A stretch of DNA of 38,730 bases from Rhodobacteraceae bacterium HLUCCO18 (lineage in GTDB: Bacteria; Pseudomonadota; Alphaproteobacteria; Rhodobacterales; Rhodobacteraceae). Below the pieces are notes generated by a model that saw only the letters and a list, made by a program, of their open reading frames with translations, searched no databases and was not told the DNA's origin. Location: the NCBI GenBank assembly GCA_001314805.1, contig LJSY01000022.1:1-38730 (forward strand). Reading direction: 5' to 3'. Both the position numbers and the translations under genes were made by a program. This document shows, piece after piece, positions 8,632 to 18,302 of the stretch. Each line of letters opens with the position of its first letter. The first letter of the stretch is position 1.

Positions 8632-9102
8632 TCAGATGGTGAAATCCGCGCTCTGCGCGCCGGACAGGCGCAGAAGGTCGCCCGGGGCGATGGCAAAGAC
8701 GTGCCTTGGTGTGCCGGCCGCCGCCCAGATCCTGCCGAACTCAATCAGGCGCGGGTCGAACCAGGCCCGGACCGGGCTCAGATGGCCGACCGGCGCCACG
8801 CCCCCGATCACGAAGCCCGTCTGCGTCCTGATCAGCGCGGCGTCGGCCTTGCCCAGGGGCTCTCCCGCCAGCGCGCTGGCCTTCGCCGGGTCGACGCGGT
8901 TGCCGCCGGCGGTGATGAACAGGACGGCCGTGCCATGATCCTCGGCACGGAAGACGATGGATTTCGCGATCTGGTCCAGCGCGCAGCCCACGGCGGCGGC
9001 GGCCTCCTCGGCGGTGCGGGTGCTGTCGGGCATCTCGACGATGTCGCTGTCGATCCCGGCCTCCGCGAGAGCCCGCGCAACACGGTTGACGCTTTTCGAC
9101 AT
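8632..9102 (-). CDS. YbaK/EbsC-type aminoacyl-tRNA deacylase family protein
   Basis: The 156-residue product has the YbaK/ProX fold: an N-terminal helix, then AEEAAAAVGCALDQIAKSIVFRAEDHG, an FITAGGNRVDPAKASAL segment with the usual glycine and lysine, and ATPDxVxxxTGFVIGGVAPVGH-like GFVIGGVAPVGHLSP near the middle. Such proteins hydrolyse mischarged tRNA in trans (for example Cys- or Ala-tRNAPro), but subfamily cannot be settled by eye. The start at 9102 gives MSKSVNRVA and fits family length; the frame is open for 62 more codons upstream but that stretch overlaps the divergent glnE region and is proline-rich. It is convergent with lpxB and divergent from glnE. Confidence 0.85.
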   Translation of the reverse strand: MSKSVNRVARALAEAGIDSDIVEMPDSTRTAEEAAAAVGCALDQIAKSIVFRAEDHGTAVLFITAGGNRVDPAKASALAGEPLGKADAALIRTQTGFVIGGVAPVGHLSPVRAWFDPRLIEFGRIWAAAGTPRHVFAIAPGDLLRLSGAQSADFTI

Positions 9103-9244
9103 GGAAGCCTGCTCCGGAAATCCGCCCTTGTTCCCCGGCCGCGAGACTTGCAAGGATCGTGACCGGAGACAAGGGCGCAGAGGGGCCATCGGTGGAAGAG
9201 AGAGCGGCATTGGGATCGGTGGACCGGGTCGGGGCGGGCGCGCC

Positions 9245-12079
9245 ATGAGTTTCGCCGCGCGCGTCACCCGCCACCCGATCCCGTTCAATCCCGAGCGCGG
9301 GGCCGAGGCGCTGGAGCATCTCCATGAGCTTCCGCCCGAGCTGCGCCCGCTGGTCGAGGGGACGGCAGGCTGTTCCCCCTATCTCGGCGGGCTGATCCGG
9401 CGCGAGGGGCATTGGCTGTCGCACGCGCTTGACGACGAACCCGAGGATACGATCGTCACGCTCCTGCGGGAGGCGGGCGATCTGACCGAGGGCGATCTGG
9501 ATTCCTGCCTGCGCCGGCTCAAGCGGCGCGCGGCGCTGCTGGTGGCGCTGGCCGACCTGGGGGGCGTCTGGAGCCTTCAGACGGTTACGCAGGCCTGGAC
9601 CGATTTCGCCGATGCCTGCCTCGCCGCCGCACTTGGCCACCACGTCGCGCGGGAGGCGCGGCGCGGGAAGATCCCCGGCCAGACCGAGGAGGACGCGCTT
9701 CGCGACGGCGCGGGCATGGTGGCGCTGGCCATGGGCAAGATGGGGGCGGGGGAGCTCAACTATTCCTCCGACATCGACCTGATCTGCCTGTTCGACGAAA
9801 GCCGGTTCGACCCGGGCGACGAGATGGACGCCCGCGCGGGCTTCATCCGCGCCACGCGCCGCATCGCCGCCACGCTGGGCGAGACCGGGGCCGAGGGCTA
9901 CGTCTTTCGCACCGACCTGCGCCTGCGCCCCGATGCCGGGGCCACGCCCGTCTGCATCTCGATGGCGGCGGCGGAACGCTATTACGAGGCAGAGGGACGG
10001 TCCTGGGAACGCTCGGCCTATATCAAGGCGCGTGCGGCCGCGGGCGACATCGCGGCGGGCGAAAGGTTCCTCGAGACTCTGCAGCCCTTCGTCTGGCGGC
10101 GGCATCTCGATTTCGCGATGGTGCAGGATACGATGGACATGCGCCGCCGCATCCGCGAGCACAAGCGCCTGAACGGCGGTTTGATCCGGCGCGACGGCGA
10201 GGTCTCTCTGGAAGGGCACAACATAAAGCTCGGCGCGGGCGGCATCCGCGAGATCGAGTTCTTCGCCCAGACCAGGCAGCTCGTGGCCGGTGGCCGCGAT
10301 CCTTCCTTGCGCGACCGGCGCACGGTCAAGGCGCTGGCCGCCCTGGCGCGGGCCGACTGGATCACGCGCAAGGAGGCAAGCGAACTGGCCGAGCTTTATG
10401 CCCATCACCGGGAAATCGAGCATCGGTTGCAGATGATCGATGACGCGCAGACCCATGTCCTGCCGAAATCGCAAGACGGCTTCGACCGCCTCGCGCGGTT
10501 CTGCGGCGAGGCCGACACGGCGGCCTTCCGCGCCCGGCTGTCGGACAGGATCATGCGCGTCGAGACGATCACCGGCGCCTTCTTTTCGCCGCTGGAGGCC
10601 GAGACCGAGGTGCCCGATATCGGCGAGGAGGCCGCGGCCATCGTCGCGCGCTGGCCCGGCTATCCGGCGCTGCGCTCGACGCGCGGGCAGGAGATTTTCG
10701 AACGGCTCAAGCCGGGTTTCCTGGCGTCCTTCGACAAGGCCGCCAAGCCGCTCGAGGCGCTGCAGAATTTCGACGGTTTCCTGCGCGGACTGCCGGCGGG
10801 CGTGCAGCTTTTCTCGATGTTCGAGGCCAATCCGCAGCTGGTCGAGCTGATCGTGGACATCAGCGCGACCGCGCCGCGGCTGTCGCGGTATCTCTCGCGC
10901 CACTCCGCCGTGCTGGACGCCGTGCTTGACGGTCGTTTCTTCGAGCCATGGCCGGGGCGGGACGCTCTGGCTCGGGAACTCGGTCGCGTCCTGGCGGAGG
11001 AGGATTACGAGCAAAGCCTCGATGCGGCGCGGCGCTGGCAGCATGAATGGCATTTCCGCATCGGCGTGCATCAGCTGCGCGGGCTGATCACGCCGGAGAC
11101 CGCGGGGCAGCATTACACCGATCTGGCCGATGCCGTGGTGATCGCGCTCTGGCCGCTGGTCTGCGCCGAGGTCGGGCGGCGCCATGGCGCGGCACCGGGG
11201 CGGGGAGGGGCGGTCATCGCCATGGGAAGCCTCGGCGGCCGGCAGATGACGGCGGTGTCGGATCTCGACCTGATCGTGATCTACGATGCGGAAGGCGTGG
11301 ATTTCACCGATGGGCGGCGCCCCCTCGATCCGCGCGCGTGGTTCGCCAAGGCCACCAAATCGCTGGTGGCGGCGCTGTCGGCACCCACTGCCGCCGGAAA
11401 GCTCTACGAGGTCGACATGCGGCTCAGGCCGTCGGGGCGGCAGGGGCCGGTGGCCACGGCGCTGGCCTCCTTCGAGCGGTATCAGCGCGAAGAGGCCTGG
11501 ACCTGGGAACACATGGCCCTGACGCGCGCGCGGGTGATCGCCGGGGAGGCCAGCCTCGCCTCGGATATCGAGGATGTGCGCTGCTCGGTGATCCGGGACA
11601 ATACCGACCGCGACAAGATCGCAACGGACGCCGCCACGATGCGCGCCCGTCTGGCCGAGGCCGGGCGCGCGGCCGGCACATGGACGGTCAAGGACGGACC
11701 CGGCGGCATGCAGGATATCGAACTGTTGGCGCAGGCCGGCGCGCTGATCGCGGGTGCCGTGGATCACTGGCCGGGGGCGCAGCTGAAGGCTGCGGCGCGC
11801 TGCGGCTGGATCACCGAGGCGGAGGCGCAAGCGCTGATCGAGGCGCATCGGCTCTTTACCCGGGTGCACCAGTCGGGCCGCCTTCTGAGCGACGAGGCGC
11901 TCGATCCCGAAACGGTGGGCGCCGGAGGACGCGCGTTCCTGAGCGATCAGGCGCGCTTGCCCGATGCCGCGACACTGGCCGAGGCACTCGACGATGCGCG
12001 CCGGGGGGCTCTCGCCGTCATTGACAAAATGCTCCCGCCGCCCCCCGATGCGGAGGCAGAGGAGGTGACAGATGCCTGA
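9245..12079 (+). CDS. glnE: Bifunctional glutamine-synthetase adenylyltransferase/deadenylase
   Basis: The 944-residue product adds and removes AMP on glutamine synthetase in response to PII, controlling nitrogen assimilation. It has two copies of the nucleotidyltransferase core: GELNYSSDIDLICLFDE with Asp176 and Asp178 in the N-terminal (deadenylating) half, and a GGRQMTAVSDLDLIVIYD core with Asp673 and Asp675 in the C-terminal (adenylylating) half. Conserved RTDLRLRPDAG and VDMRLRPSGRQGPVA segments follow each. The length equals that of the E. coli enzyme. The ATG at 9245 is the first plausible start; the open frame before it overlaps the opposite-strand YbaK gene. The next gene overlaps its end by 8 bases. 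Confidence 0.95.
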   Translation: MSFAARVTRHPIPFNPERGAEALEHLHELPPELRPLVEGTAGCSPYLGGLIRREGHWLSHALDDEPEDTIVTLLREAGDLTEGDLDSCLRRLKRRAALLVALADLGGVWSLQTVTQAWTDFADACLAAALGHHVAREARRGKIPGQTEEDALRDGAGMVALAMGKMGAGELNYSSDIDLICLFDESRFDPGDEMDARAGFIRATRRIAATLGETGAEGYVFRTDLRLRPDAGATPVCISMAAAERYYEAEGRSWERSAYIKARAAAGDIAAGERFLETLQPFVWRRHLDFAMVQDTMDMRRRIREHKRLNGGLIRRDGEVSLEGHNIKLGAGGIREIEFFAQTRQLVAGGRDPSLRDRRTVKALAALARADWITRKEASELAELYAHHREIEHRLQMIDDAQTHVLPKSQDGFDRLARFCGEADTAAFRARLSDRIMRVETITGAFFSPLEAETEVPDIGEEAAAIVARWPGYPALRSTRGQEIFERLKPGFLASFDKAAKPLEALQNFDGFLRGLPAGVQLFSMFEANPQLVELIVDISATAPRLSRYLSRHSAVLDAVLDGRFFEPWPGRDALARELGRVLAEEDYEQSLDAARRWQHEWHFRIGVHQLRGLITPETAGQHYTDLADAVVIALWPLVCAEVGRRHGAAPGRGGAVIAMGSLGGRQMTAVSDLDLIVIYDAEGVDFTDGRRPLDPRAWFAKATKSLVAALSAPTAAGKLYEVDMRLRPSGRQGPVATALASFERYQREEAWTWEHMALTRARVIAGEASLASDIEDVRCSVIRDNTDRDKIATDAATMRARLAEAGRAAGTWTVKDGPGGMQDIELLAQAGALIAGAVDHWPGAQLKAAARCGWITEAEAQALIEAHRLFTRVHQSGRLLSDEALDPETVGAGGRAFLSDQARLPDAATLAEALDDARRGALAVIDKMLPPPPDAEAEEVTDA

Positions 12080-12356
12080 CCAACGCCCCGACCCGGACAT
12101 GGCGGACCCGAAGGGCCTGATCCGGGAGGCCTTTCGCATAGACGGGATCACCGCCTCCGAATGCCGCTCGATCTTCGTCGACTGGGCGCTGAGCGTGCAG
12201 GCCGACGATCCAAGGGCGCTGATCGAGCGCCTGATGGAGCGCCACTCCGACGCGCCGGGCGACCACCCGATGCGGGCGGTTCTTGCCGAGGGGCTTCAGG
12301 CGCCGCCGCGCACACGCCGCCGGGGTGGCCGGGCTGCGCGGGTTCCCGAAAGCTGA
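12072..12356 (+). CDS. Small conserved-looking protein of unknown function downstream of glnE
   Basis: The 94-residue product is soluble and charged. Its core, about residues 10-75, reads as three helices (GLIREAFRIDGITASECRSI, then a FVDWALS segment, then ALIERLMERH), and it ends in an arginine-rich tail. There is no signal peptide or membrane segment. It overlaps the end of glnE by 8 bases, with GGAGG 7 bases before its ATG, so its translation is very probably coupled to glnE. I recall similar short proteins in Rhodobacteraceae but know no function. A link to nitrogen control is only suggested by position. Confidence 0.8.
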   Translation: MPDQRPDPDMADPKGLIREAFRIDGITASECRSIFVDWALSVQADDPRALIERLMERHSDAPGDHPMRAVLAEGLQAPPRTRRRGGRAARVPES

Positions 12357-12380
12357 CCAGTTCTTATACAGGATAGAGAC

Positions 12381-12809
12381 ATGCGATTTATCTCAGCGGC
12401 CATCCTTTTCGTCTTCATCGCCGTGGCCGGTCCGCTTGCCGCGCAGACCGAGGACGCGCCCGTCTTCGCCAACTACGAGGAGATGCGCGGCACGCTTGAT
12501 GACCTGATGTCCAAGCGCCGCATCACCGATCTTCTGGTCGCGTTCGGCGGGGCCGACGAGATGACGCAGCAGGACATGTTCGGACTGGAGACGCAGGTGC
12601 GCAATATCTTCCCTGATGATTTCGAGAACTCCGCCCTGATGATGCGCCGAGAGATGGAGAACGGTTTTGCGCAGGACCTCGTGGCCTACTGGACAGGGAC
12701 GGCGTATATCTACGCGCGCATTTTGTGGCACCAGCGTCCGGAGGGTGACGTGCTGGCGATCAGCATGACCTTCAACAGCGACCCCGACGTGCTTATCCCG
12801 CTGTTCTGA
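12381..12809 (+). CDS. Secreted protein of unknown function, 142 residues
   Basis: The product starts with a clear Sec signal peptide (hydrophobic residues about 4-20, cleavage after GPLAA). The mature part is about 120 residues, with two helical stretches and a beta-rich C-terminal end (WTGTAYIYARILWHQ, then DVLAISMTFNSDPDVLIPLF). It has no cysteines and no known motif that I recognise. It follows the 94-residue gene by 24 bases and is convergent with the GlxA-type regulator. It is probably periplasmic; function unknown. Confidence 0.8.
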   Translation: MRFISAAILFVFIAVAGPLAAQTEDAPVFANYEEMRGTLDDLMSKRRITDLLVAFGGADEMTQQDMFGLETQVRNIFPDDFENSALMMRREMENGFAQDLVAYWTGTAYIYARILWHQRPEGDVLAISMTFNSDPDVLIPLF

Positions 12810-12822
12810 GTCCGGTTTCTGC

Positions 12823-12841
12823 CGGGTCAGGTCTTGACCCG
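12823..12841. terminator. Hairpin at the convergent junction before the GlxA-type gene stop
   Basis: A perfect 7-bp stem (CGGGTCA / TGACCCG) with a 5-base loop overlaps the last codons of the minus-strand regulator, 14 bases after the plus-strand stop. It lacks a T run on either side, so it is a weak candidate for a shared terminator. Confidence 0.3.
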
Positions 12842-13822
12842 CGATCCATGGCTGCCGCGTTCGCGATAGGGTGTCGTGTCGTAATGCGCCCGGTAGCATT
12901 TCGAGAAATGCGAGGGTGACGCGAAACCGCAGGCCAGCGCCACGTTGATCACGCTCATGTCGGTCTGCATCAGGAGATTGCGCGCCTTGGCCAGCCGCAG
13001 CTCCATGTAATAGCGCTTGGGGCTGCGGTTGAGATACCGCCGGAACAGGCGTTCCAGCTGGCGGGTCGACATCGACACTTCCTTGGCCAGCTGCGCGGGG
13101 CTGATCGGGTCCTCGATGTTCTGCTCCATCATCCGGATGACCTGACCGAGCTTGGGGTGGCGCACACCGATCCGCGTGGGGATCGATAGCCGTTGCGTGT
13201 CCTGGTCGGTGCGGATCGACGTATAGATCAACTGATCGGCGACGAGATTGGCGAGGTCCTCGCCATGATCGTCGGCGATGATCTTGAGCATCAGGTCGAT
13301 GGATGCCGTGCCGCCGGCCGTCGTGATCCGGTTGCCGTCGATGACGAAGACCGACTTGGTCAGCGTCACGTCCTCGAATTCCTCGGCGAAACTGTCCTGG
13401 TTCTCCCAGTGGATCGTCGCGCGCTTGCCGTCCAGCAGCCCTGCCTTGGCCAGCGTGTAGCCCGCGGTGCACAGCCCGCCCATGGTCGCGCCCTTGCGCG
13501 CCTCGCGCCTGAGCCAGCTGATCACGCGCTTGGTCGTCGCCGCGCCCACGTCGATGCCCCCGCAGACCAGCACGGTGTCGTCGCGCGTGACCTCTTCGAG
13601 ATCGCCGTCGAGCTTGAAGCCGATGCCGGCGCTGCACCATGCCTCCGCGCCGCCTTCGCCGACGAGCGTCCATTCATAAAGCGCGCGGCCCGACATGCGG
13701 TTTGCGATGCGCAGCGCTTCGACGGCGCTGGAAAAGCAGAGCATCGTGAATTGGTCCAGGAGGACGAAGACGAAGCGTCGCGGGGGCGTGTCGCCATCGG
13801 TTCGCCGCATCGGGTCGGCCAT
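12827..13822 (-). CDS. GlxA family transcriptional regulator (DJ-1/PfpI domain plus AraC-type HTH)
   Basis: The 331-residue cytoplasmic regulator has an N-terminal DJ-1/PfpI-like domain (about residues 15-185: [65 protein letters not shown]). A C-terminal AraC-type double helix-turn-helix follows (about 215-325: [38 protein letters not shown] and [29 protein letters not shown]). The cysteine of the nucleophile-elbow region (GLCTAG) is present, but these domains act as sensors rather than enzymes. Relatives control choline, glycine-betaine, arginine and carnitine catabolism, and no target can be assigned here. GAGG five bases upstream supports the start at 13822. It is divergent from the DAHP synthase gene. 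Confidence 0.9.
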   Translation of the reverse strand: MADPMRRTDGDTPPRRFVFVLLDQFTMLCFSSAVEALRIANRMSGRALYEWTLVGEGGAEAWCSAGIGFKLDGDLEEVTRDDTVLVCGGIDVGAATTKRVISWLRREARKGATMGGLCTAGYTLAKAGLLDGKRATIHWENQDSFAEEFEDVTLTKSVFVIDGNRITTAGGTASIDLMLKIIADDHGEDLANLVADQLIYTSIRTDQDTQRLSIPTRIGVRHPKLGQVIRMMEQNIEDPISPAQLAKEVSMSTRQLERLFRRYLNRSPKRYYMELRLAKARNLLMQTDMSVINVALACGFASPSHFSKCYRAHYDTTPYRERGSHGSRVKT

Positions 13823-13911
13823 CGTCGCCTCGTCCGTCACCTCGGCCCGCGCCCGCCGGGGCGCGCTGCCACATTCACTGGGGGTAAACGCAAACCACCA
13901 TTTTGCAGCGA

Positions 13912-13950
13912 GGGCAATCCCCGACAATGGCGCATTTGCGGGATTGGCCC
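13912..13950. repeat. Imperfect inverted repeat in the glxA-like/aroG divergent region
   Basis: GGGCAATCCC at 13912-13921 and GGGATTGGCCC at 13940-13950 are inverted copies that differ by a single extra base. The right arm overlaps the predicted -35 of the DAHP synthase promoter. It could be an operator for a regulator, including the adjacent GlxA-type protein, but that is inference. Confidence 0.35.
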
Positions 13951-13972
13951 CATGGAGCGCTTGGCGTATAGA
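13944..13972 (+). promoter_or_regulatory. Probable promoter of the DAHP synthase gene
   Basis: TTGGCC (13944-13949) and TATAGA (13967-13972) are separated by 17 bases, about 30 bases before the ATG at 14003. Confidence 0.5.
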
Positions 13973-14002
13973 CCGGCCCCGAAGAGAGATATGGAGGCCG
14001 CC

Positions 14003-15382
14003 ATGACCGCCGCGACCGCAAAAGGCTGGATCAAGACCGACTGGCGCGCCAAGCCGCGCGTGCAGATGCCGGACTACCCGGACGCAGGCGCGCTTGCCAC
14101 CGCCGAGGCGCAACTGTCGAAATACCCGCCGCTGGTCTTCGCCGGCGAGGCGCGGCGCCTGAAGGCCGAGCTTGCCGCGGCCAGCCGGGGCGAGGCGTTC
14201 CTGCTGCAGGGTGGCGATTGCGCCGAGAGCTTCGCGGAGTTTTCCGCCGACACGATCCGCGACACGTTCAAGGTCATGCTGCAGATGGCCATGGTGCTGA
14301 CCTACGGGGCCAAGGTGCCGGTGGTGAAGGTCGGCCGCATGGCGGGCCAGTTCGCCAAGCCGCGCAGCGCGGCCACCGAGATGGTGGAGGGCGTCGAGAT
14401 GCCGTCCTACAAGGGCGACATCATCAACGACATCGCGCCCACGCCGGAGGCGCGCATGCCCGATCCGTCCCGCATGCTGCAGGCCTACACGCAGGCCGCG
14501 GCCTCGCTGAACCTGCTGCGCGCCTTCTCGACGGGCGGTTTCGCCGACATCCACCGGGTGCATTCCTGGACGCTGGGCTTCACCGATCACGACGATGCCG
14601 AACGCTACCGCGACATCGCCAACCGCATTCAGGACAGCCTCGATTTCATGACGGCCGCCGGTCTGACCAGCGAGACGAACCACGAGTTGTCGACGGTGGA
14701 CTTCTACACCTCGCACGAGGCGTTGCTGCTGGAATACGAAGAGGCGCTATGCCGTCTCGACTCGACCTCGGGCAAGTGGCTGGCGGGCTCGGGCCACATG
14801 ATCTGGATCGGCGATCGCACGCGCCAGCCCGACGGCGCGCATGTGGAATTCGCGCGCGGCGTGCTGAACCCGATCGGCCTGAAATGCGGCCCCTCGATGG
14901 AGGCCGACGACCTCAAGCGCCTGATGGCCACGCTCAACCCGAGCAACGAGGCGGGGCGGCTGACGCTGATCTCGCGCTTCGGCGCGGGCAAGGTGGCCGA
15001 GCACCTGCCGCGCCTGATCGAGACGGTGCGCGCCGAGGGCGCCGAGGTGGTCTGGGTGTGCGATCCGATGCACGGCAACACCATCAAGTCGGCGACAGGC
15101 TACAAGACGCGCCCCTTCGAGCGGGTGCTTTCGGAGGTGCGCGAGTTCTTCGCCTGCCACCGCGAGGCGGGCACCATCCCCGGCGGCGTGCATTTCGAGA
15201 TGACGGGCAAGGACGTGACCGAATGCACCGGGGGCATGCGGGCTTTGACGGATGAGGACCTGTCCTCGCGCTACCATACCGCCTGCGATCCGCGGCTCAA
15301 CGCGTCGCAATCGCTGGAACTGGCATTCCTCGTCGCGGAAGAGCTTTCCACCAGCCGCGAGGCACTGCTCGCGGCCGTGTAG
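14003..15382 (+). CDS. Class II 3-deoxy-7-phosphoheptulonate (DAHP) synthase
   Basis: The 459-residue enzyme condenses phosphoenolpyruvate with erythrose 4-phosphate, the entry step of the shikimate pathway. It is the plant/AroA-II type: [14 protein letters not shown] near the N-terminus, the metal-binding [10 protein letters not shown] with Cys73, [14 protein letters not shown], the GDIIND segment, the [10 protein letters not shown]-like region ([19 protein letters not shown]), and [10 protein letters not shown] with the metal-binding histidine. The length is normal. I prefer ATG 14003 because GGAGG lies 5 bases upstream; ATG 13991 would add four residues. The stop codon is one base from the stop of the opposite-strand PAS_5 gene. 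Confidence 0.94.
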   Translation: MTAATAKGWIKTDWRAKPRVQMPDYPDAGALATAEAQLSKYPPLVFAGEARRLKAELAAASRGEAFLLQGGDCAESFAEFSADTIRDTFKVMLQMAMVLTYGAKVPVVKVGRMAGQFAKPRSAATEMVEGVEMPSYKGDIINDIAPTPEARMPDPSRMLQAYTQAAASLNLLRAFSTGGFADIHRVHSWTLGFTDHDDAERYRDIANRIQDSLDFMTAAGLTSETNHELSTVDFYTSHEALLLEYEEALCRLDSTSGKWLAGSGHMIWIGDRTRQPDGAHVEFARGVLNPIGLKCGPSMEADDLKRLMATLNPSNEAGRLTLISRFGAGKVAEHLPRLIETVRAEGAEVVWVCDPMHGNTIKSATGYKTRPFERVLSEVREFFACHREAGTIPGGVHFEMTGKDVTECTGGMRALTDEDLSSRYHTACDPRLNASQSLELAFLVAEELSTSREALLAAV

Positions 15383-15383
15383 G

Positions 15384-16082
15384 TCAGCTCCGGCCGCCCT
15401 CGATCACGCGGAACCGGGCGCGGGCGAGCAGGCCGCGGGTTTCGGACGCGGTTTCGTCGCGGTGAGCGGTGTCGCCGCGTCTGGCCGGCCGCATGGCGGG
15501 GGCATCGGACAAGACCGGCTCGCCGGGCCTCAACAGCAGTTTGTGCATCTGCGTCGTGCACCAGCGGTGCGGCGTGTCGGCGGGCCGCGCCTCACCCTCG
15601 ACGGCCCCCATGACGTAGAGCGCGCGGGTGGGCGCAAGATCGGCATCCGTCATCGGCAGGATCGCGATCTGGGCGCGCAGCAGTTCCGCCTCGGGCCGGC
15701 CGAAACGCGGCGCGGGCGAGATCACGTCGAGCAGGAGCGCGGCGGGCGCCCGCATCGCCGCCTCCACCTCCGAGGACACGCGGGCGCGCTCGGACAGATC
15801 AAAGAGCGCGCGCAGCGGCAGCCCGCGCACATCCATCCCCAGAAGCGCGTTGATGCGCGCGCCGCCCAGCCGGATGCGCAGGCTTCCGGGGCGCGATAGT
15901 TCGAGAATGGCGGCGTCCTGCAGATGCGGGCGCAGCGCGGCGGGGTCGAGCTCCATCCGCGCAGGCAGCGCGCGCGGGCCCCGCAGACTGTCCCAATAGC
16001 CGATGGCGGCGCGCAGGCCCGCATCGTGCAGAGCGGCGTCGAGACGACGCGGCGTTCGGGGCTCCGGGACGTGTCCGGTCAT
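15384..16082 (-). CDS. PAS_5-type (PAS domain-containing) protein
   Basis: The 232-residue protein matches, by pattern, a PAS-fold family frequent in Rhodobacterales and Rhizobiales. After a variable N-terminus come GYWDSLRGPRALPARMELDPAALRPHLQDAAILEL, a strand RIRLGGARINALLGMDVRGLPL, and the central LFDLSERARVSSEVEAAM helix. The C-terminal quarter is low-complexity and ends in RFRVIEGGRS, an ending I have seen in relatives. No kinase or GGDEF output domain is attached, so it may sense or scaffold rather than signal directly. It is convergent with the DAHP synthase gene, one base apart. Function is not established. Confidence 0.8.
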   Translation of the reverse strand: MTGHVPEPRTPRRLDAALHDAGLRAAIGYWDSLRGPRALPARMELDPAALRPHLQDAAILELSRPGSLRIRLGGARINALLGMDVRGLPLRALFDLSERARVSSEVEAAMRAPAALLLDVISPAPRFGRPEAELLRAQIAILPMTDADLAPTRALYVMGAVEGEARPADTPHRWCTTQMHKLLLRPGEPVLSDAPAMRPARRGDTAHRDETASETRGLLARARFRVIEGGRS

Positions 16083-16248
16083 GGGGATGGCCTCCTCTGT
16101 CCTGCAGGCGCGGCCGCCGCGGGCCGTGCGGCAATTCCGCTTGTGGCACTTGCTTTCCCAATCCTTACTAGCTTCGTTTCAATTCGACGTGCAGGGGGAA
16201 GGTTTGCAATTGGTTAACGACAGGCAAGGAAAAGGCCGCGTCACATCG

Positions 16249-17118
16249 ATGACCGGCTATGCCACGCGGGAGGGGGCGGCCCCGGGTTTCGCCTGGACAT
16301 GGGAGATCCGCAGCGTCAACGCGCGCGGGCTCGACATCCGCCTGCGCCTGCCCGAGGGTTTCGGCGCGCTCGAGGCGGACTTGCGCAAACGGGTGGCGGC
16401 GTGGGCCGCACGCGGTTCGGTCAACGTGACGCTGCGGTTGAGCCGGGTGCAGGATGGCGCGGCCTCGGGTGTGGACCCCGCCGCGATCGCCGCGGCGCTC
16501 GACGCGCTGACGCAGGTGCGGGCGGCGGCCGAGGCGCGCGGCTTGCCCATGGCGCCACCCAGCCCCGCCGAGATCCTCAACCTGCGCGCGCTGGCCGAGG
16601 CCACCGCCCCGGACGAACTGCCCGGCATGGAGGTTTTCCTCGCCGATGCGGAGGCGCTGCTGGACGCCTTCGTGGCGATGCGGCAAGCCGAGGGCGCGGC
16701 GCTTCAGGCGGTCCTGTCCGACCAGATCGACCGGGTCGCGGATCTGACCGGGGCCGCCCGCACGGCGGCGGCGGAGCGGTCCAACCGGCAGGCCGACGCG
16801 TTCCGGGAGAACCTTCAGACGCTGATCGAGGCCACCGATATCGACGAGGCGCGGCTGGCGCAGGAACTCGCGCTTCTGGCGGTGAAATCCGATGTCATGG
16901 AAGAGCTCGACCGGCTCGACGCCCATGTGGCCGCCGCGCGGGAGCTTCTGACGCAGGGTGGTGCGGTGGGGCGCAAGTTCGACTTCCTGATGCAGGAGTT
17001 CAACCGCGAGGCGAACACGCTTTGCTCCAAGTCGCAGGACGCGGGCCTGACCGCCATCGGCCTTGACCTCAAACTCGCCATCGACCAGACCCGCGAGCAG
17101 GTCCAGAACGTGGAGTGA
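16249..17118 (+). CDS. YicC family endoribonuclease-like protein
   Basis: The 289-residue product begins with [13 protein letters not shown] and keeps [21 protein letters not shown], both typical of YicC. It ends in the DUF1732 domain with [48 protein letters not shown]. coli YicC has been linked to stationary-phase survival and more recently to RNA cleavage. The start at 16249 gives family length; the ribosome site (AAGGAAAAGG at 16226-16235) is 13 bases away, a long spacing, and an in-frame TTG at 16204 with AGGGGGAAGG close upstream is possible. It is probably co-transcribed with gmk, as in many alphaproteobacteria. Confidence 0.92.
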   Translation: MTGYATREGAAPGFAWTWEIRSVNARGLDIRLRLPEGFGALEADLRKRVAAWAARGSVNVTLRLSRVQDGAASGVDPAAIAAALDALTQVRAAAEARGLPMAPPSPAEILNLRALAEATAPDELPGMEVFLADAEALLDAFVAMRQAEGAALQAVLSDQIDRVADLTGAARTAAAERSNRQADAFRENLQTLIEATDIDEARLAQELALLAVKSDVMEELDRLDAHVAAARELLTQGGAVGRKFDFLMQEFNREANTLCSKSQDAGLTAIGLDLKLAIDQTREQVQNVE

Positions 17119-17120
17119 CG

Positions 17121-17780
17121 ATGCCCGCGCAATCCACCGGCCGCCGCGGCCTCCTGATCATCCTGTCCTCGCCCTCGGGTGCTGGCAAGTCGACGCTTGC
17201 GCGGCGGCTGATGGACTGGGACCCGACGCTCAGCTTCTCGGTCTCGGCCACCACCCGCGCGCCGCGCCCGGGCGAGGTCGACGGCGAGGATTACCAGTTC
17301 CTTGACGAGGCGGCATTCAAGGCGCTGGTGTCCCGGGGCGCGATGCTGGAGCATGCCCATGTCTTCGGCCATTTCTACGGATCGCCCATGGCGCCGGTGA
17401 AAGCCGCGATCGATGCCGGGCGCGACGTGCTTTTCGACATCGACTGGCAGGGCGCCCAGCAGATCCGCAACTCCGACCTCGGCCGGCACACGCTGTCGAT
17501 CTTCATCCTGCCGCCCTCGATCCCTGAGCTGCGCAACCGGCTGATCCAGCGCGGGCAGGACAGCGACGAGGTGATCGCCAAGCGCATGCGCAAGAGCTGG
17601 GACGAGATCAGCCGCTGGGACGCCTATGATTACGTGCTGGTGAATGACGATCTGGACGCGACCTTCGAAGGGCTCAAGACCATCGTGACCGCCGAACGCC
17701 TGCGCCGCGTGCAGCAGCCGGGACTGGCGGACCATGTGCGCCGGCTTCAGGACGAATTCGAGCAAGAGGCGGTGAAATGA
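17121..17780 (+). CDS. gmk: Guanylate kinase
   Basis: The 219-residue enzyme phosphorylates GMP to GDP. It has the P-loop SPSGAGKST (about residues 17-25), the [23 protein letters not shown]-binding region, [12 protein letters not shown], and the [11 protein letters not shown] segment. The ATG at 17121 has GGAG five bases upstream; an in-frame GTG at 17115 would overlap the yicC stop and add two residues. Its end overlaps the next gene by ATGA, so yicC, gmk and the carbonic-anhydrase-like gene form one translation-coupled unit. Confidence 0.96.
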   Translation: MPAQSTGRRGLLIILSSPSGAGKSTLARRLMDWDPTLSFSVSATTRAPRPGEVDGEDYQFLDEAAFKALVSRGAMLEHAHVFGHFYGSPMAPVKAAIDAGRDVLFDIDWQGAQQIRNSDLGRHTLSIFILPPSIPELRNRLIQRGQDSDEVIAKRMRKSWDEISRWDAYDYVLVNDDLDATFEGLKTIVTAERLRRVQQPGLADHVRRLQDEFEQEAVK

Positions 17781-18298
17781 TCTACGCGCTCAACGGGGTG
17801 GCCCCCGAGATCCACACCGACACATGGGTCGCGCCCGACGCGAACCTGATCGGCAAGGTGGTGCTGGAGGAAGGCGCCTCGGTCTGGTTCGGCGCCACGC
17901 TGCGCGGCGACAACGAGGAGATCCGCATCGGCGCCGGCTCGAACGTGCAGGAGAACTGCGTCTTTCACACCGACATGGGCTTTCCGCTGACGGTGGGTGC
18001 GAATTGCACGATCGGCCACAAGGCGATGCTGCACGGCTGCACCATCGGCGATGGAAGCCTGATCGGCATGGGGGCGACGGTCCTGAACGGCGCGCGGATC
18101 GGCGAGGGCTGCCTGATCGGGGCGGGCGCTCTCATCCCCGAGGGGCGCGAGATCCCCGATGGCTCGCTGGTGATGGGGATGCCCGGCAAGGTCGTGCGCG
18201 AGCTCGACGAAAGCGCCACGGCCGGGCTTCTGGCCTCCGCCGCCCATTACGGGGAGCGGATGCGGCTGTTCCGCGAGAGCCTCGCGCCGGTGGGCTGA
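17777..18298 (+). CDS. Gamma-class carbonic anhydrase family protein
   Basis: The 173-residue product is a left-handed beta helix of hexapeptide repeats ([44 protein letters not shown] and on), with a C-terminal helix. Three histidines in the expected metal positions are visible, in VFHTDMG and in [11 protein letters not shown]. Such proteins are often labelled YrdA/PaaY-like, and zinc-dependent carbonic anhydrase activity is proven only for some. The ATG overlaps the gmk stop. Confidence 0.92.
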   Translation: MIYALNGVAPEIHTDTWVAPDANLIGKVVLEEGASVWFGATLRGDNEEIRIGAGSNVQENCVFHTDMGFPLTVGANCTIGHKAMLHGCTIGDGSLIGMGATVLNGARIGEGCLIGAGALIPEGREIPDGSLVMGMPGKVVRELDESATAGLLASAAHYGERMRLFRESLAPVG

Positions 18299-18302
18299 CC
18301 GC

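Noticed and set aside
8741-12151. 1136-residue open frame on the minus strand opposite glnE
   Set aside because: Shadow of the glnE codon pattern; it would also run through the YbaK-type gene in another frame.
16144-16160. TGGCAC-N5-TTCCC resembling a sigma-54 promoter before yicC
   Set aside because: The -24 half fits but the -12 GC pair is missing, and yicC is not an expected sigma-54 target.
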